A stretch of DNA of 64,000 bases from RUG023 sp900315435 (GCA_902788205.1 CADAJJ010000007.1:44384-108383), one strand, 5' to 3'. Counted from the first letter of the stretch, positions 35,777 through 44,540 are shown. The notes: generated by a model from the sequence alone, not told the origin. Made by a program: numbers and translations.

Positions 35777-37690
35777 TCACTCCGCGAAGAAGGTCCCGTG
35801 GAACTGCAGGTTCCCGCAGACATCCTTCAGTTCTTCCCTCGCCTGGCAGAAGGCCTCGGTACCGGGAATCTCGGACTCGACGACAAAGGAATACTCCCAA
35901 GGTTTGCCAGGAATCGGGCGGCTCTCCAGCTTCTTCATGTTCATCCGATGGGCTTCGAGCACCTTCAGCACCTTCAGCAGGGTGCCGGGCTGGTCACCGA
36001 CGGTGAAGGAGAAGACGGTCCGGTTCGGCGCATGGCTGGAAAGGAAGGCCCTCGCGTTCTCCTGCCTGCAAATCACGTAAAAGCGGGTATAGTTTTTCGG
36101 ATTGGTCTCGATACCTTCCCTCAGGATTTCCATGTGGTAGAACTCAGCCGCAGGCTTGCCTGCAATAGCCGCCTTGCTTTTGTCTTTCTGCCGGGCGATA
36201 TACTCCACGCTTCCCGCCGTGTCGAAGAAGGAAACGGGGCGGGCTCCGGGCAGCTGTTTCGCCAAGAAATCGGCACACTGCGCCAGCCCCTGCGGGTGGG
36301 AGTAGACCTCCTTGATATCGGAGAGCCGGGTGCCAGGCACGACAATCAGGTCATGGTTGATCCGGATCTGCTGCTCGCCTACCACCTGGATATTGGGGAA
36401 ACGGGTCAACAGGTCGATCGTCCCGTTGACGGTGCCGCCGAGGGTGTTCTCCACCGGCACGACTCCGTAGATGACCTTGCCGCTGTCCACAGCTTTGAAA
36501 ACATCGAAGAACTCCTTGCAAGGAAATGTCTTCGCCGCCTCGCCGAAGAGCCGGCTGACCGCCAGTTCGCTGAAAGCGCCGTGTACTCCCTGAAAGGCGA
36601 TCGGGAGGTTCAGGCTGATATCCGGGGCTTGGCCTGCAATTTCGTCAGGAACCACCATATGGCTGCGGGGAACCCGCTCCAAGCTCTTGCCGACCACCGG
36701 GGCCAAGGCCTCGATATCCCGCACCATCTTCTCGAATTGCTCGGGGTAGAGGGACTGGGGACCATCGCTCAAAGCCTTTTCCGGATGGTCATGTACCTCG
36801 ACGATCACGCCGCTCGCCCCGCTGGCGATCAAGGCCAGCGACATCGGGCTGACCATGTCGCGCATGCCGGTGGCGTGGCTCGGGTCGCCAATGACCGGAA
36901 GGTGGGTCAGCTTCTGTACGACGGGGATGGCGGAGCAGTCCAACGTATTCCTGGTTGCCCGCTCATAGGTGCGGATGCCCCGCTCGCAGAGCACCACCTG
37001 GTCGGTACCGCTGCTCATCAGATATTCGGCCGCCATCAGCCATTCCTCGATCGTAGCCGCCAAGCCTCGCTTGAGCAGTACCGGCATGCCGGTCTTGCCG
37101 ACCGCTTTCAGCAACTCGAAGTTCTGCATGTTCCTGGCGCCAATCTGGAACATGTCCACGTAATCCTTCATCATCTCCACGCTATCCGGGCTGACAATCT
37201 CGCTGGTGACCGGCATGTCATACCTCTCGCCTGCCTCTTTCAGGTACTTCAGGCCCTCTTCTCCCAAACCCTGGAAAGCATACGGGCTGGTGCGGGGCTT
37301 GAAGGCTCCGCCCCGAAGCATCACCGCTCCCGCCTCGCGCACCTCGCCGGCAATGCGCATGATTTGCTCCCTGCTCTCGACCGCGCAGGGGCCGGCGATG
37401 ACGACAATCCGTCCGCCACCGATGGTCACATGCTTGCCGACCTGGACAATCGTGTCCTCTTTTTTCAGTTCCCTGCTGGCGAGCTTGTAGGGCTTGGTAA
37501 TCGGGACGACCTTGGCGACGCCAGGAAGCATTTCCACTTCCCGCACATCGACCGTGGCACGGCCGACCGCGCCAAAGACGGTCTCCTCGGTACCGACGAT
37601 CTCATGGACCTGGTACCCTTTCGAAGAGAGATAACTTCGGATATGATGCTTCTGTTCATCCGTGATGTTGGATTTCAATACGATAATCAT
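35777..37690 (-). CDS. Bifunctional DAHP synthase/prephenate dehydratase
   Basis: One 637-residue chain combines the first and a late step of phenylalanine synthesis. Residues 1-80 are a ferredoxin-like domain as in AroF of the Thermotoga type. Residues about 95-335 are 3-deoxy-7-phosphoheptulonate synthase (VVIAGPCAVES, RGGAFKPRTSPYAFQG, GDPSHATG). Residues about 365-545 are prephenate dehydratase (FQGVHGAFSELA, PVENTLGGTVN, NYTRFYVI). Residues about 557-637 are an ACT regulatory domain (DQPGTLLKVLKVLE, LESRPIPGKPWEYSF). The start is ATG 37690; no Shine-Dalgarno sequence is visible. Feedback by phenylalanine through the ACT domain could act on both activities, which is inference. Confidence 0.93.
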   Translation of the reverse strand: MIIVLKSNITDEQKHHIRSYLSSKGYQVHEIVGTEETVFGAVGRATVDVREVEMLPGVAKVVPITKPYKLASRELKKEDTIVQVGKHVTIGGGRIVVIAGPCAVESREQIMRIAGEVREAGAVMLRGGAFKPRTSPYAFQGLGEEGLKYLKEAGERYDMPVTSEIVSPDSVEMMKDYVDMFQIGARNMQNFELLKAVGKTGMPVLLKRGLAATIEEWLMAAEYLMSSGTDQVVLCERGIRTYERATRNTLDCSAIPVVQKLTHLPVIGDPSHATGMRDMVSPMSLALIASGASGVIVEVHDHPEKALSDGPQSLYPEQFEKMVRDIEALAPVVGKSLERVPRSHMVVPDEIAGQAPDISLNLPIAFQGVHGAFSELAVSRLFGEAAKTFPCKEFFDVFKAVDSGKVIYGVVPVENTLGGTVNGTIDLLTRFPNIQVVGEQQIRINHDLIVVPGTRLSDIKEVYSHPQGLAQCADFLAKQLPGARPVSFFDTAGSVEYIARQKDKSKAAIAGKPAAEFYHMEILREGIETNPKNYTRFYVICRQENARAFLSSHAPNRTVFSFTVGDQPGTLLKVLKVLEAHRMNMKKLESRPIPGKPWEYSFVVESEIPGTEAFCQAREELKDVCGNLQFHGTFFAE

Positions 37691-37740
37691 GGTAATAATG
37701 ACGGTAATTCGTTGACAGAGAAAAAGCAAGGGAGAGAAAC

Positions 37741-38403
37741 ATGACGGCAGACGAGTGGGACAAGATGTTCGAGCGGATGCGGGACGCGGCAGGCAGGGCC
37801 GGGGGCAAGCTTCCCTCCGTCTCCACCATTGCCCAAGAGCGGCAGGATCCCTTCCGGGTCCTGGTCAGCACGCTGGTCAGCCTGAGGACGAAGGACCAGG
37901 TCACCATCGAGGCCAGCAGACGGCTCTTCGCTCTGGCCGATACTCCTGAAGGGATGCTCTCCCTCAGTGACGAGACCATCGCCCACGCCATCTATCCCGC
38001 CGGCTTCTACACCAGAAAGGCGAGACAAATCAAGGAAATCAGCCAAATTCTGGTCAATTCCTACCAAGGCAAGGTTCCTCCCGATGCCAAGGAACTGATG
38101 AAGCTTCCCGGTGTCGGCATCAAGACCGCAAACCTGACCCTGAACCTCGGCTACGGAATCGCCGCCCCCTGCGTGGATTGCCATGTCCACCAAATCGCCA
38201 ACCGCATGGGTTGGGTCAAGACCAAGACCCCGGAACAGACAGAGGAAGCGATCAGGAACGTGATGCCAGAAAAGCACTGGATCGGGATGAACGAGCTCCT
38301 CGTCACCTACGGGCAGTACATCTGCACCCCGGTCAGCCCGAAGTGCTCCCTCTGCAGCGAGGCTGGCCACTGCCCGAAGATCGGAGTCACGAAAGCGAGA
38401 TAA
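37741..38403 (+). CDS. nth: Endonuclease III
   Basis: This base-excision repair glycosylase/AP lyase removes oxidised pyrimidines. The 220-residue protein has the helix-hairpin-helix LPGVGIKTAN with the catalytic lysine, the catalytic aspartate in CVDCHV about 17 residues later, and a 4Fe-4S cluster loop C-6-C-2-C-5-C near the C-terminus (CTPVSPKCSLCSEAGHC). The start has GGGAG before the ATG. The 3' end overlaps the convergent Nudix gene by 17 bases. Confidence 0.95.
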   Translation: MTADEWDKMFERMRDAAGRAGGKLPSVSTIAQERQDPFRVLVSTLVSLRTKDQVTIEASRRLFALADTPEGMLSLSDETIAHAIYPAGFYTRKARQIKEISQILVNSYQGKVPPDAKELMKLPGVGIKTANLTLNLGYGIAAPCVDCHVHQIANRMGWVKTKTPEQTEEAIRNVMPEKHWIGMNELLVTYGQYICTPVSPKCSLCSEAGHCPKIGVTKAR

Positions 38404-38929
38404 GACCGCGGAGCAGGGCGCGGCTCCAGGCACAGATGGTCTTTGCGTCGCTGATCCTGCCGTCCCCTACCATCTGCTGGAATTCATGAGGGGATACCCA
38501 GAAAACGTCGATGAACTCGTCTTCATCAAGCTCCTGGGTGGTGCGGCCGACCACCTTCGCCGCATACAGGTACAGGACCTCGGTGTCGATACCGGGGGAA
38601 GGATAGATACATCCAAGAGGAACCACTTGGCCGGCCGTGCAACCTGTCTCTTCCCTTAGCTCCCTGAGAGCTCCAGCCTCGGGAGTTTCTCCGGGCACTT
38701 TGTCCAGCTTGCCTGCCGGAATTTCCCACAGCTTCTGTTTGACCGCATAGCGGTACTGCCTGACCAACGGGATACGGCCCGAGACGTCCATGGCGAGCAC
38801 GGCGACCCCGCCTGGGTGATGGATCTGCAGAAGCGTTCCCGTTTTGGCTTCTGGCAACTGGTAGTCGTCCACCGTCACGCGAAAAGAGCTGTCACGGTAC
38901 AATTCCCTGGACGCGAGCGTCTCGAACAT
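38387..38929 (-). CDS. Nudix hydrolase, ADP-ribose pyrophosphatase type
   Basis: The 180-residue protein resembles NudF-like ADP-ribose pyrophosphatases: HHPGGVAVLAMD, RQYRYAV, WEIPAGKLD and the Nudix helix ALRELREETG. The usual glycine-to-glutamate spacing in the Nudix box (GKxDPGE) is two residues longer here (GKLDKVPGE). The start at 38929 has AAGGAG seven bases upstream. A terminator separates it from the small membrane-protein gene upstream. Confidence 0.9.
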   Translation of the reverse strand: MFETLASRELYRDSSFRVTVDDYQLPEAKTGTLLQIHHPGGVAVLAMDVSGRIPLVRQYRYAVKQKLWEIPAGKLDKVPGETPEAGALRELREETGCTAGQVVPLGCIYPSPGIDTEVLYLYAAKVVGRTTQELDEDEFIDVFWVSPHEFQQMVGDGRISDAKTICAWSRALLRGLISLS

Positions 38930-38943
38930 GTCGGCTCCTTGAG

Positions 38944-38977
38944 AAAAGGGCAAGGACAGGTGTTCCCGTCCCTGCCC
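38944..38977 (-). terminator. Rho-independent terminator after the small membrane-protein gene
   Basis: GGGCAGGGAC and GTCCTTGCCC (38948-38977 region) pair with one G-U, followed on the minus strand by TTTTCTC. Confidence 0.7.
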
Positions 38978-38984
38978 CGTCAGG

Positions 38985-39416
38985 TTATTTGGTGACAGAC
39001 TCTCCACAGAAGGAGATGGTGGCAGACAAAATCAGCAGGTTGATGAACAGGTTCTCGACCATTGCCAGAAAATCGGCGAAGCCATCAAGATGGCCGATGT
39101 CGAAAATCAGGCAGCAGAGCACCGTGACCGCCCAGACGATGACCATGAACACCATGGCGGCCTTGGTCAGCTGTGCAGGAACCGCGGGCACGAACTTCTG
39201 TACCAGGTAGATCACAGCCGAAACAAGAATCAGCACGCCAAGGATGGTGACCATGCTGTCGCCGGCCTTGCCGAACCACTTGCCGATGGAGGCATAGAAG
39301 CGTCCAATGGACTGGCCTCCGTTGCCCTGGCCGATTCCCTCGAGCCCCATCGCCAGCCACATGATGCCGAACATGATCTCAAATACGTTGAAATTGCTTT
39401 TCTTCGTTTTTCCCAT
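38985..39416 (-). CDS. Small membrane protein of unknown function, read in frame with the upstream methyltransferase
   Basis: Starting at the ATG at 39416 (GAGGAGG five bases upstream) this is a 143-residue protein with three or four hydrophobic segments (VTILGVLILVSAVIYLV, AAMVFMVIVWAVTVLCCLI, LFINLLILSATISF). No family is recognised. Its own promoter (TTGTAC-18-TATACT) lies just upstream, inside the end of the homocysteine methyltransferase reading frame, and no stop codon separates the two, so both a free protein and a fusion are possible. Confidence 0.7.
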   Translation of the reverse strand: MGKTKKSNFNVFEIMFGIMWLAMGLEGIGQGNGGQSIGRFYASIGKWFGKAGDSMVTILGVLILVSAVIYLVQKFVPAVPAQLTKAAMVFMVIVWAVTVLCCLIFDIGHLDGFADFLAMVENLFINLLILSATISFCGESVTK

Positions 39417-40181
39417 AGAGTCCTCCTCAAGAACAATGTATGGATTTGGTTCGAGTATAGGAGGGTTCCGAGAGAAAGTACAATACGCCAATGCCTGGAT
39501 ATAGGCAGGAGTGGTTCCGCAGCAACCTCCCACATAGGCGACCGGAGTATGTGCGAGCACGCTCCGCACAGCCTTCGCCCATTCCTGGCAGTCAAAAGGA
39601 TAGCGGCCTTGCTCCGGAAGTCCCGCGCTCGGCTCCCAAATCAACGGAAACGGGCTCAGGGAAGCAAGCCGGGACAGAGAAGAGGCGCTCTGCAGGGGAC
39701 CGGAGCCGCAGTTGTATCCCAAAGCCGAGAGGGGGAACCCGTCGAAAGCCTGCACCGCCTTCTCCGGCGCAATGGAGGGAATCATGCTGACCAGGACCGG
39801 AACGTCCGGGTCAACTTCCAGGCAGGCACGGACCGCGGCACGCGCGACCTCGAGATCCACTACCGTCTCGACCAGCCAAAAATCGACTCCCTTCAGCGCC
39901 TTCGCCTGTTCCCGGTAAAGATCATGGAAGCAGGAAAGCGGATAGTCCTTGCTGGTGGCGATGGTCGGGCCAAGGTCCCCGGCGACCAGCACGTTTGTTT
40001 CCCTGGCCGCTTCCAAGGCACGTGTGTTTTCCCCCTCCACATCACTCGTGGAGAGGCGGTTCGCCATGAAAGTATCGGTGGTGACCACCTGGCTGCCAGC
40101 CTGGATATAGGCACGATGGATGGAACGCGTATCAAGCCCTGCCTGCTTCATCGTCCCCATCGCCCCGTCAAAAAGCAGCAT
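38985..40181 (-). CDS. Homocysteine S-methyltransferase-family protein, frame continuing into a membrane domain
   Basis: Residues 1 to about 235 form a short homocysteine S-methyltransferase domain: LLFDGAMGTM at the start, LVETVVDLEVA, and zinc-ligand cysteines in YNCGSG and GGCCGTTP. It could use S-methylmethionine or another methyl donor. After the domain ends, the frame runs on through about 20 odd residues into the membrane protein starting at 39416. The 398-residue fusion would put a cytoplasmic enzyme on a membrane anchor. The internal Shine-Dalgarno sequence and promoter suggest two genes whose stop has been lost or misread. The start ATG 40181 overlaps the upstream gene by 14 bases. 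Confidence 0.75.
   Translation of the reverse strand: MLLFDGAMGTMKQAGLDTRSIHRAYIQAGSQVVTTDTFMANRLSTSDVEGENTRALEAARETNVLVAGDLGPTIATSKDYPLSCFHDLYREQAKALKGVDFWLVETVVDLEVARAAVRACLEVDPDVPVLVSMIPSIAPEKAVQAFDGFPLSALGYNCGSGPLQSASSLSRLASLSPFPLIWEPSAGLPEQGRYPFDCQEWAKAVRSVLAHTPVAYVGGCCGTTPAYIQALAYCTFSRNPPILEPNPYIVLEEDSMGKTKKSNFNVFEIMFGIMWLAMGLEGIGQGNGGQSIGRFYASIGKWFGKAGDSMVTILGVLILVSAVIYLVQKFVPAVPAQLTKAAMVFMVIVWAVTVLCCLIFDIGHLDGFADFLAMVENLFINLLILSATISFCGESVTK
39454..39483 (-). promoter_or_regulatory. Promoter inside the methyltransferase reading frame
   Basis: TTGTAC (39478-39483), 18 bases, TATACT (39454-39459); the leader of about 30 bases then has GAGGAGG before the ATG at 39416. Confidence 0.6.
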
Positions 40182-40491
40182 CAAGGGTCATGACCGGAAT
40201 CAGGTGGTAGGCCGGTACCTCGTAAGGGTGGACTCGTCTGAGAGCTTCGACCACCTTCGCGGCATGCTCCTCGTCAACCGCCATCTCGAGCCTCCATTCC
40301 TCGACCGTTTCCAACTGGTCCTCAGAGCCAAGGAAGGGATGGCTACCCGCAAGGGGGCGGAACTGGCCCGTCCCCTTCACCTGCCAGCAGCACTGGTCAT
40401 ACCCATCCATGCTTCCGGCTCCAGAGGCGAACAGCGCCTCCTTTACTTGCCCGAGGTGACTCTCGGGCACATAGGTCACGAGCACGTACAT
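40168..40491 (-). CDS. YqfO/NIF3 C-terminal-like, CutA-fold small protein
   Basis: This 107-residue protein resembles the stand-alone dimerisation domain found inserted in NIF3/YqfO proteins: MYVLVTYVPESHLGQVKEALFASGAG, TGQFRPLAGSHPFLG, and RRVHPYEVPAYHLIPV at the end. Its role is unknown; the fold is like CutA/PII. No Shine-Dalgarno sequence is seen, and a TACCAT -10-like box ends six bases before the ATG. It is followed with overlap by the homocysteine methyltransferase gene. Confidence 0.8.
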   Translation of the reverse strand: MYVLVTYVPESHLGQVKEALFASGAGSMDGYDQCCWQVKGTGQFRPLAGSHPFLGSEDQLETVEEWRLEMAVDEEHAAKVVEALRRVHPYEVPAYHLIPVMTLDAAF

Positions 40492-40543
40492 GGCTTCATG
40501 GTAAACGAAAAGCCATCTGCCGGAAAGCAGGAAACGACCGCCA

Positions 40544-42283
40544 TCACCCCATCTTGAAAGCAGATGCCATCTTCGAACCCTGCAGCCTGTTCATTCCGTA
40601 GACAATCACGAAGACCACGACCAGAAGGACAACCGACAGAGCGCTTGCCTGCCCTAGGTTTCCATCTTGCACTGCGCTGTAAATCTGGATCGGCACCGTG
40701 CGCGTGCGCCCGCTATACAGCAGGATGCTTGTGGACAACTCCTGCAGCAGTGTCGTCAGCGTCAGGATGGAACCGCTGATGATGGAAGGGAGGATCAAGG
40801 GTACGCTTACCTTGCGGAACGTGTAGAACCAGGATGCCCCCATGATGGTCGACGCTTCCTCCAAAGAGGGATTCAGCTGTGTCAAGTTCGCCGCGACAGA
40901 GCGATATACGTACGGGGTCCTTCTGATCATGAACGAGATGACAAGAACGGTGTACGTGCCGGTCAGACGCAACCAGCTGTTCCCGCTAAAAGCGGAAAGC
41001 AACGCTATGGAAACAACGGTGCCAGGCAAAATGAACGGCGCCATCACGGACAAGTCAAGCAACGCGGCCCCTTTCGGCTTCTTGCGTTCCGTGATGTAGG
41101 CGACGATGGAGCCCAGTATCGCGCACAGCAACGTGGACAAAAGGGAAAGGGAGAACGAGTTGAACAGCTCGTTATGGCTCGTGTGCGGAATACGCGCATA
41201 GTTGGCGAGCGTGAAACCCTCAGGGAACAAACCAGTCCATTTGGTGAAAAACGACATGACGATGATGGTGGCCTGGGGAAGCAGGGAAGCGACAAGGATG
41301 ATTCCGCAGAAAACCCAAGCGACAATCCGCATCACCAGCGAATCGTTCATCTTCAGTTCCGAACGGCTGGCGCTGATCGTCTCATACGTGTGACGATTGA
41401 CCATGGCTTTCTGCGCCCAGAGAACCGTGGCGGTAATCGCGACGTTCACGACGGCGATCGAACAAGCTCCATTGATGTTCCAGAACCCGTTCACCTCAAA
41501 ATAAATCAAGGTGGGCAACACATAATCCTCGCCGCCGATAATGGACGGAATCCCAAAATTTCCGATAGCACGGACGAATACAAGCAATGCGGCAGCGCCA
41601 AGGCTCGGCATGACGAGAGGCAGCGTGACCGTGCGGAAAATGTGGCTTTTCCTCGCGCCCATCAGCATGGCCGCCTCTTCCAGCATGGGATTCGAAGAGG
41701 CGAACGCGCCATAGGCCAGTTGGAATACAAACGGATAATAGGTCAGCGTCATGCAGAGAATCATGCCGAACATCCCGTAAATCGACGGAACCTTGATTCC
41801 CAAAGGACCAAGCAACCAGTTCAGGAAGGTACGGACGATTCCATTTCTTCCCAGCAGGATGACCCATGTGAAGGCCCCGACGAACGAAGGCATGATGACA
41901 GGAAGAATCCCGAGAGAAAGAATCAACGATTTGCCCGGCATCTTCACCCGGGCGACAAAATACCCCATCGGAACCCCGATCAAAAGGCAAAAGAAGGTAA
42001 CGGAAATGCCGATGACAAAGGAATTCCACAAGCTCTTGCGGTACAGCTTGCTCACCACAAACTGCTGCAACCCCTCGAGGCTAAACCCGTGGAACGCCAG
42101 GTCTTCCGCTGGAGCCATGAAGGCCCGGATCAGCGTGGTTGCCATCGGGTAGAGCAGGAAAAGAGCGATGAAAGCCATTGGAACCGCAAAAACGAGATAT
42201 TGCGTGAAGTCCTTCTCAAAAAAGCGTCGGATTCTGCCTTCGGAACCAACCGTATCCATGGTAGGCCGAGGTTTGTTTCTCAT
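40544..42283 (-). CDS. Fe3+/Afu-type ABC transporter permease, two permease domains in one chain
   Basis: The 579-residue membrane protein has two copies of the BPD_transp_1 domain, each with about six membrane segments and an EAA loop (MLEEAAMLMGARKSHIFRTV about 220; SLEEASTIMGASWFYTFRKV about 480). This fused layout is that of FbpB/AfuB. It overlaps the ATPase gene by four bases and ends the operon. Because the operon also contains a phosphohexomutase, an isomerase-like TIM barrel and a DeoR regulator, hexose-phosphate import as in AfuABC is more likely than iron. Confidence 0.88.
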   Translation of the reverse strand: MRNKPRPTMDTVGSEGRIRRFFEKDFTQYLVFAVPMAFIALFLLYPMATTLIRAFMAPAEDLAFHGFSLEGLQQFVVSKLYRKSLWNSFVIGISVTFFCLLIGVPMGYFVARVKMPGKSLILSLGILPVIMPSFVGAFTWVILLGRNGIVRTFLNWLLGPLGIKVPSIYGMFGMILCMTLTYYPFVFQLAYGAFASSNPMLEEAAMLMGARKSHIFRTVTLPLVMPSLGAAALLVFVRAIGNFGIPSIIGGEDYVLPTLIYFEVNGFWNINGACSIAVVNVAITATVLWAQKAMVNRHTYETISASRSELKMNDSLVMRIVAWVFCGIILVASLLPQATIIVMSFFTKWTGLFPEGFTLANYARIPHTSHNELFNSFSLSLLSTLLCAILGSIVAYITERKKPKGAALLDLSVMAPFILPGTVVSIALLSAFSGNSWLRLTGTYTVLVISFMIRRTPYVYRSVAANLTQLNPSLEEASTIMGASWFYTFRKVSVPLILPSIISGSILTLTTLLQELSTSILLYSGRTRTVPIQIYSAVQDGNLGQASALSVVLLVVVFVIVYGMNRLQGSKMASAFKMG

Positions 42284-43395
42284 GCATCCACCTCCTTGTC
42301 AAACAAGGAAACGACGTCGGGCTTCACCTCCACACACACCGTGTCATGTTCTTTGACATTCGCCTGCAACGAAGGCATATCGATCTCAAAGATGGCCCTG
42401 CTTACAACGGGATCCAGTTCCACCTCGTAGCGGATGAACTGCCCAAGATGCTGGATGATTCGCACGGTTCCCCGCACCTTCCCCTCCTGCTTGCCGACAA
42501 CCAATTGCTCGGGACGGGCCCCAACCAGCACCTTCTTGCCAAGGGAAAGGCTGGAGACATGGTTCCTTGTCTTGCACACGGGGATGACCAGCCCCGTGCC
42601 ATCGACCTCGCATAGGATCCGGCCGTCCTCGATCCCGACAATCCGGCTGTTGAAAAAATTCATCTTTCCGATGAAGTTCGCGACAAAAGAGCTGTTTGGC
42701 TGGTTGTACAACTCGTCGCTGGTGCCGATCTGTTCGACAATTCCCTTCCGCATCACCGCCATACGGTCGCCCACCGCCATCGCCTCTTCCTGGTCATGGG
42801 TCACAAAGATGGTCGTGATGTTGGTCGCTTTCTGGATACGGCGGATCTCGGCCCGCATGTAGCGTCGGAGTTTGGCGTCAAGGTTCGCCAAAGGCTCGTC
42901 AAGCAGAAGAATGTCCGGGTCATACACCAACGCGCGGGCGATGGCAACGCGTTGTTGCTGTCCGCCGGAAAGACCGGAAGGACTGGGGTTGCGCTTCAAC
43001 TCCTCTCCAAGACCGACAAGTTCCATCGCCTCGACAACCTTCTTACGCACGACCTCCTCGGGAATCTTGCGGACTCTGAGTCCATACGCGACATTCTCGA
43101 AAATCGTCATATGGGGATACAATGCGAAACTCTGGAACACCATGCCGATGTTTCGCTTATAGGGAGGAATCGTGGAAATGTCGACATCGCCATAAAGCAT
43201 CTTCCCGCTGGAAATGGACTCAAGCCCGGCAGTGCTTCGCAACAGCGTGGTCTTGCCACAACCGGAAGGACCCAGCAGGCAGAAAAGCTCCCCTGCCCTG
43301 ATGGTGAAGGAGACATCCCTCAAGGCATGTACCGGGTTCTTTCCCTTGGCATCGTAAATCTTATTCACTGCATCGTATGTCAAATCGCGACTCAT
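42280..43395 (-). CDS. Fe3+/Afu/Pot-type ABC transporter ATP-binding protein
   Basis: The 371-residue ATPase has Walker A GPSGCGKTT (about 42-50), LSGGQQQRVAIARAL, Walker B ILLLDEPLANLD, the switch VTHDQEEA and a C-terminal TOBE-like domain (VGARPEQLVV) that often senses cytoplasmic ligand or regulators. It follows the binding-protein gene after a strong hairpin and overlaps the permease gene by four bases. Confidence 0.93.
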   Translation of the reverse strand: MSRDLTYDAVNKIYDAKGKNPVHALRDVSFTIRAGELFCLLGPSGCGKTTLLRSTAGLESISSGKMLYGDVDISTIPPYKRNIGMVFQSFALYPHMTIFENVAYGLRVRKIPEEVVRKKVVEAMELVGLGEELKRNPSPSGLSGGQQQRVAIARALVYDPDILLLDEPLANLDAKLRRYMRAEIRRIQKATNITTIFVTHDQEEAMAVGDRMAVMRKGIVEQIGTSDELYNQPNSSFVANFIGKMNFFNSRIVGIEDGRILCEVDGTGLVIPVCKTRNHVSSLSLGKKVLVGARPEQLVVGKQEGKVRGTVRIIQHLGQFIRYEVELDPVVSRAIFEIDMPSLQANVKEHDTVCVEVKPDVVSLFDKEVDA

Positions 43396-43420
43396 GGAAT
43401 CCGCCCCCTTTGATGATAAG

Positions 43421-43468
43421 AAAAAAAGAGAAAGAAGGGTCAGGACACACGTTCTGGTCCTGACCCTT
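43421..43468 (-). terminator. Strong hairpin with T-run between binding-protein and ATPase genes
   Basis: AAGGGTCAGGAC and GTCCTGACCCTT (43435-43446 with 43457-43468) make a perfect 12-pair stem; on the minus strand it is followed by CTTTCTC and seven T. Being inside the operon, it probably limits transcription of the downstream genes. Confidence 0.8.
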
Positions 43469-43479
43469 TCCCTGCCAGC

Positions 43480-44496
43480 TTAGAGCAGGCCCTGGAACTC
43501 GGAAACAAGCTGTTTCTTGGACGCGGCCGCTTCTTTCGCGTCATAATCGAAGAACTTCATATCCTTCAGTGAGGGCAGGTTGGCAGGTCCGGCGATGGTG
43601 GTCAGGGCCGGGCGGCGGAAACACTGGTCACGGACGACCGTCATGCCTTCCTTACTGGTGATGAAGTCGATGAAATGCTGGGCGCTTGCCAGATTCTTGC
43701 AGTTCGCAAGGATTGCGGATCCTTCGGTGCGCAGGCCGGTGCCTTCTTCGGGAAGCACATAAGCAACCGGATCCCCCTGGGCAATCCGGTCCCCGATGTT
43801 CTTCTCGCCGGTAACGGTGATGGCGTACTCGCCACGCGCCACACTGTCAGGACCTGCGGTGGAGGAAGCGACGTAGGTGGCGTTCGATGCGACCTGCCTG
43901 ACGAAATCCATGCCGTAAAGCTTGTGCATCATGTACAGCTGCGCGTAGGAAGAACCGGAAGAGGCAGGATTGCCGAGGACGATCTCGCCTTTGAACTTCG
44001 GGTCGGCCAGATCCTTCCAGGACTTCGGAGCCTGGTCCGGAGTCAACATCTTGGTGTTGTACATGAACGCCTGCAGGGGAAGACTCGTGGCATAATACCG
44101 GGGAGTTTCCGCGGGATCACGGAATTCCGGCGCGAAATCATCGTGATTGGCACTCTTGTACGGAGCAAGGTTGTTATAGATGGAATCCAGGTTCTCTTTG
44201 GCGAGCAACAGGACCACATCGCCTTCCGGTTTTGGCCATTCGGTCTTCACACGGGTAACCATATCGCCGCTTCCAGCCTGGATGATGGTGATCTGCATGC
44301 CCGGATATTTCTTGATGAACGCGTCGGTGATCTTCTGGGCCTCGCTCTCGCTGCACGTGGCGTACACAACCAGTTTGTTGGTTTCTGCAGGAGCGCCGGA
44401 ACTGGCCGCCGACTTTGGAGCTTCACTGCCTCCTTGGGCGAAGAGCATCGCGGAAACAGCGACAAGCGCCGTCAGAAAGACCAAACATTTTTTCAT
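43480..44496 (-). CDS. Periplasmic binding protein of the Fe3+/Afu-type importer
   Basis: The 338-residue protein has a signal peptide (MKKCLVFLTALVAVSAMLFAQGG) and the fold of the FbpA/AfuA/phosphonate-binding group: NKLVVYATCSESEAQKI, FIKKYPGMQI, EGDVVLLLAKENLDSI, PKSWKDLADPKFKGEIVLGNPASSG. The start at 44496 has GAGGAGG six bases upstream. It has its own promoter within the operon and a terminator-like hairpin behind it, so it should be made in excess. Iron ligands (paired tyrosines) of FbpA are not evident to me; ligand assignment rests on context. Confidence 0.85.
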   Translation of the reverse strand: MKKCLVFLTALVAVSAMLFAQGGSEAPKSAASSGAPAETNKLVVYATCSESEAQKITDAFIKKYPGMQITIIQAGSGDMVTRVKTEWPKPEGDVVLLLAKENLDSIYNNLAPYKSANHDDFAPEFRDPAETPRYYATSLPLQAFMYNTKMLTPDQAPKSWKDLADPKFKGEIVLGNPASSGSSYAQLYMMHKLYGMDFVRQVASNATYVASSTAGPDSVARGEYAITVTGEKNIGDRIAQGDPVAYVLPEEGTGLRTEGSAILANCKNLASAQHFIDFITSKEGMTVVRDQCFRRPALTTIAGPANLPSLKDMKFFDYDAKEAAASKKQLVSEFQGLL

Positions 44497-44540
44497 ACGT
44501 CTCCTCCTCTTTTCATCAATGACGTTTGAAACTTGTGGTA

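Noticed and set aside
35354..37744. 796-codon frame antisense to the DAHP synthase/prephenate dehydratase gene
   Set aside because: Shadow of a well-supported gene; composition is typical of antisense translation.
43480..44496. Ferric-iron import as the role of the FbpA-like binding protein
   Set aside because: The operon encodes sugar-phosphate enzymes and a DeoR regulator; I could not see the paired iron-binding tyrosines, so iron was not used as the call.
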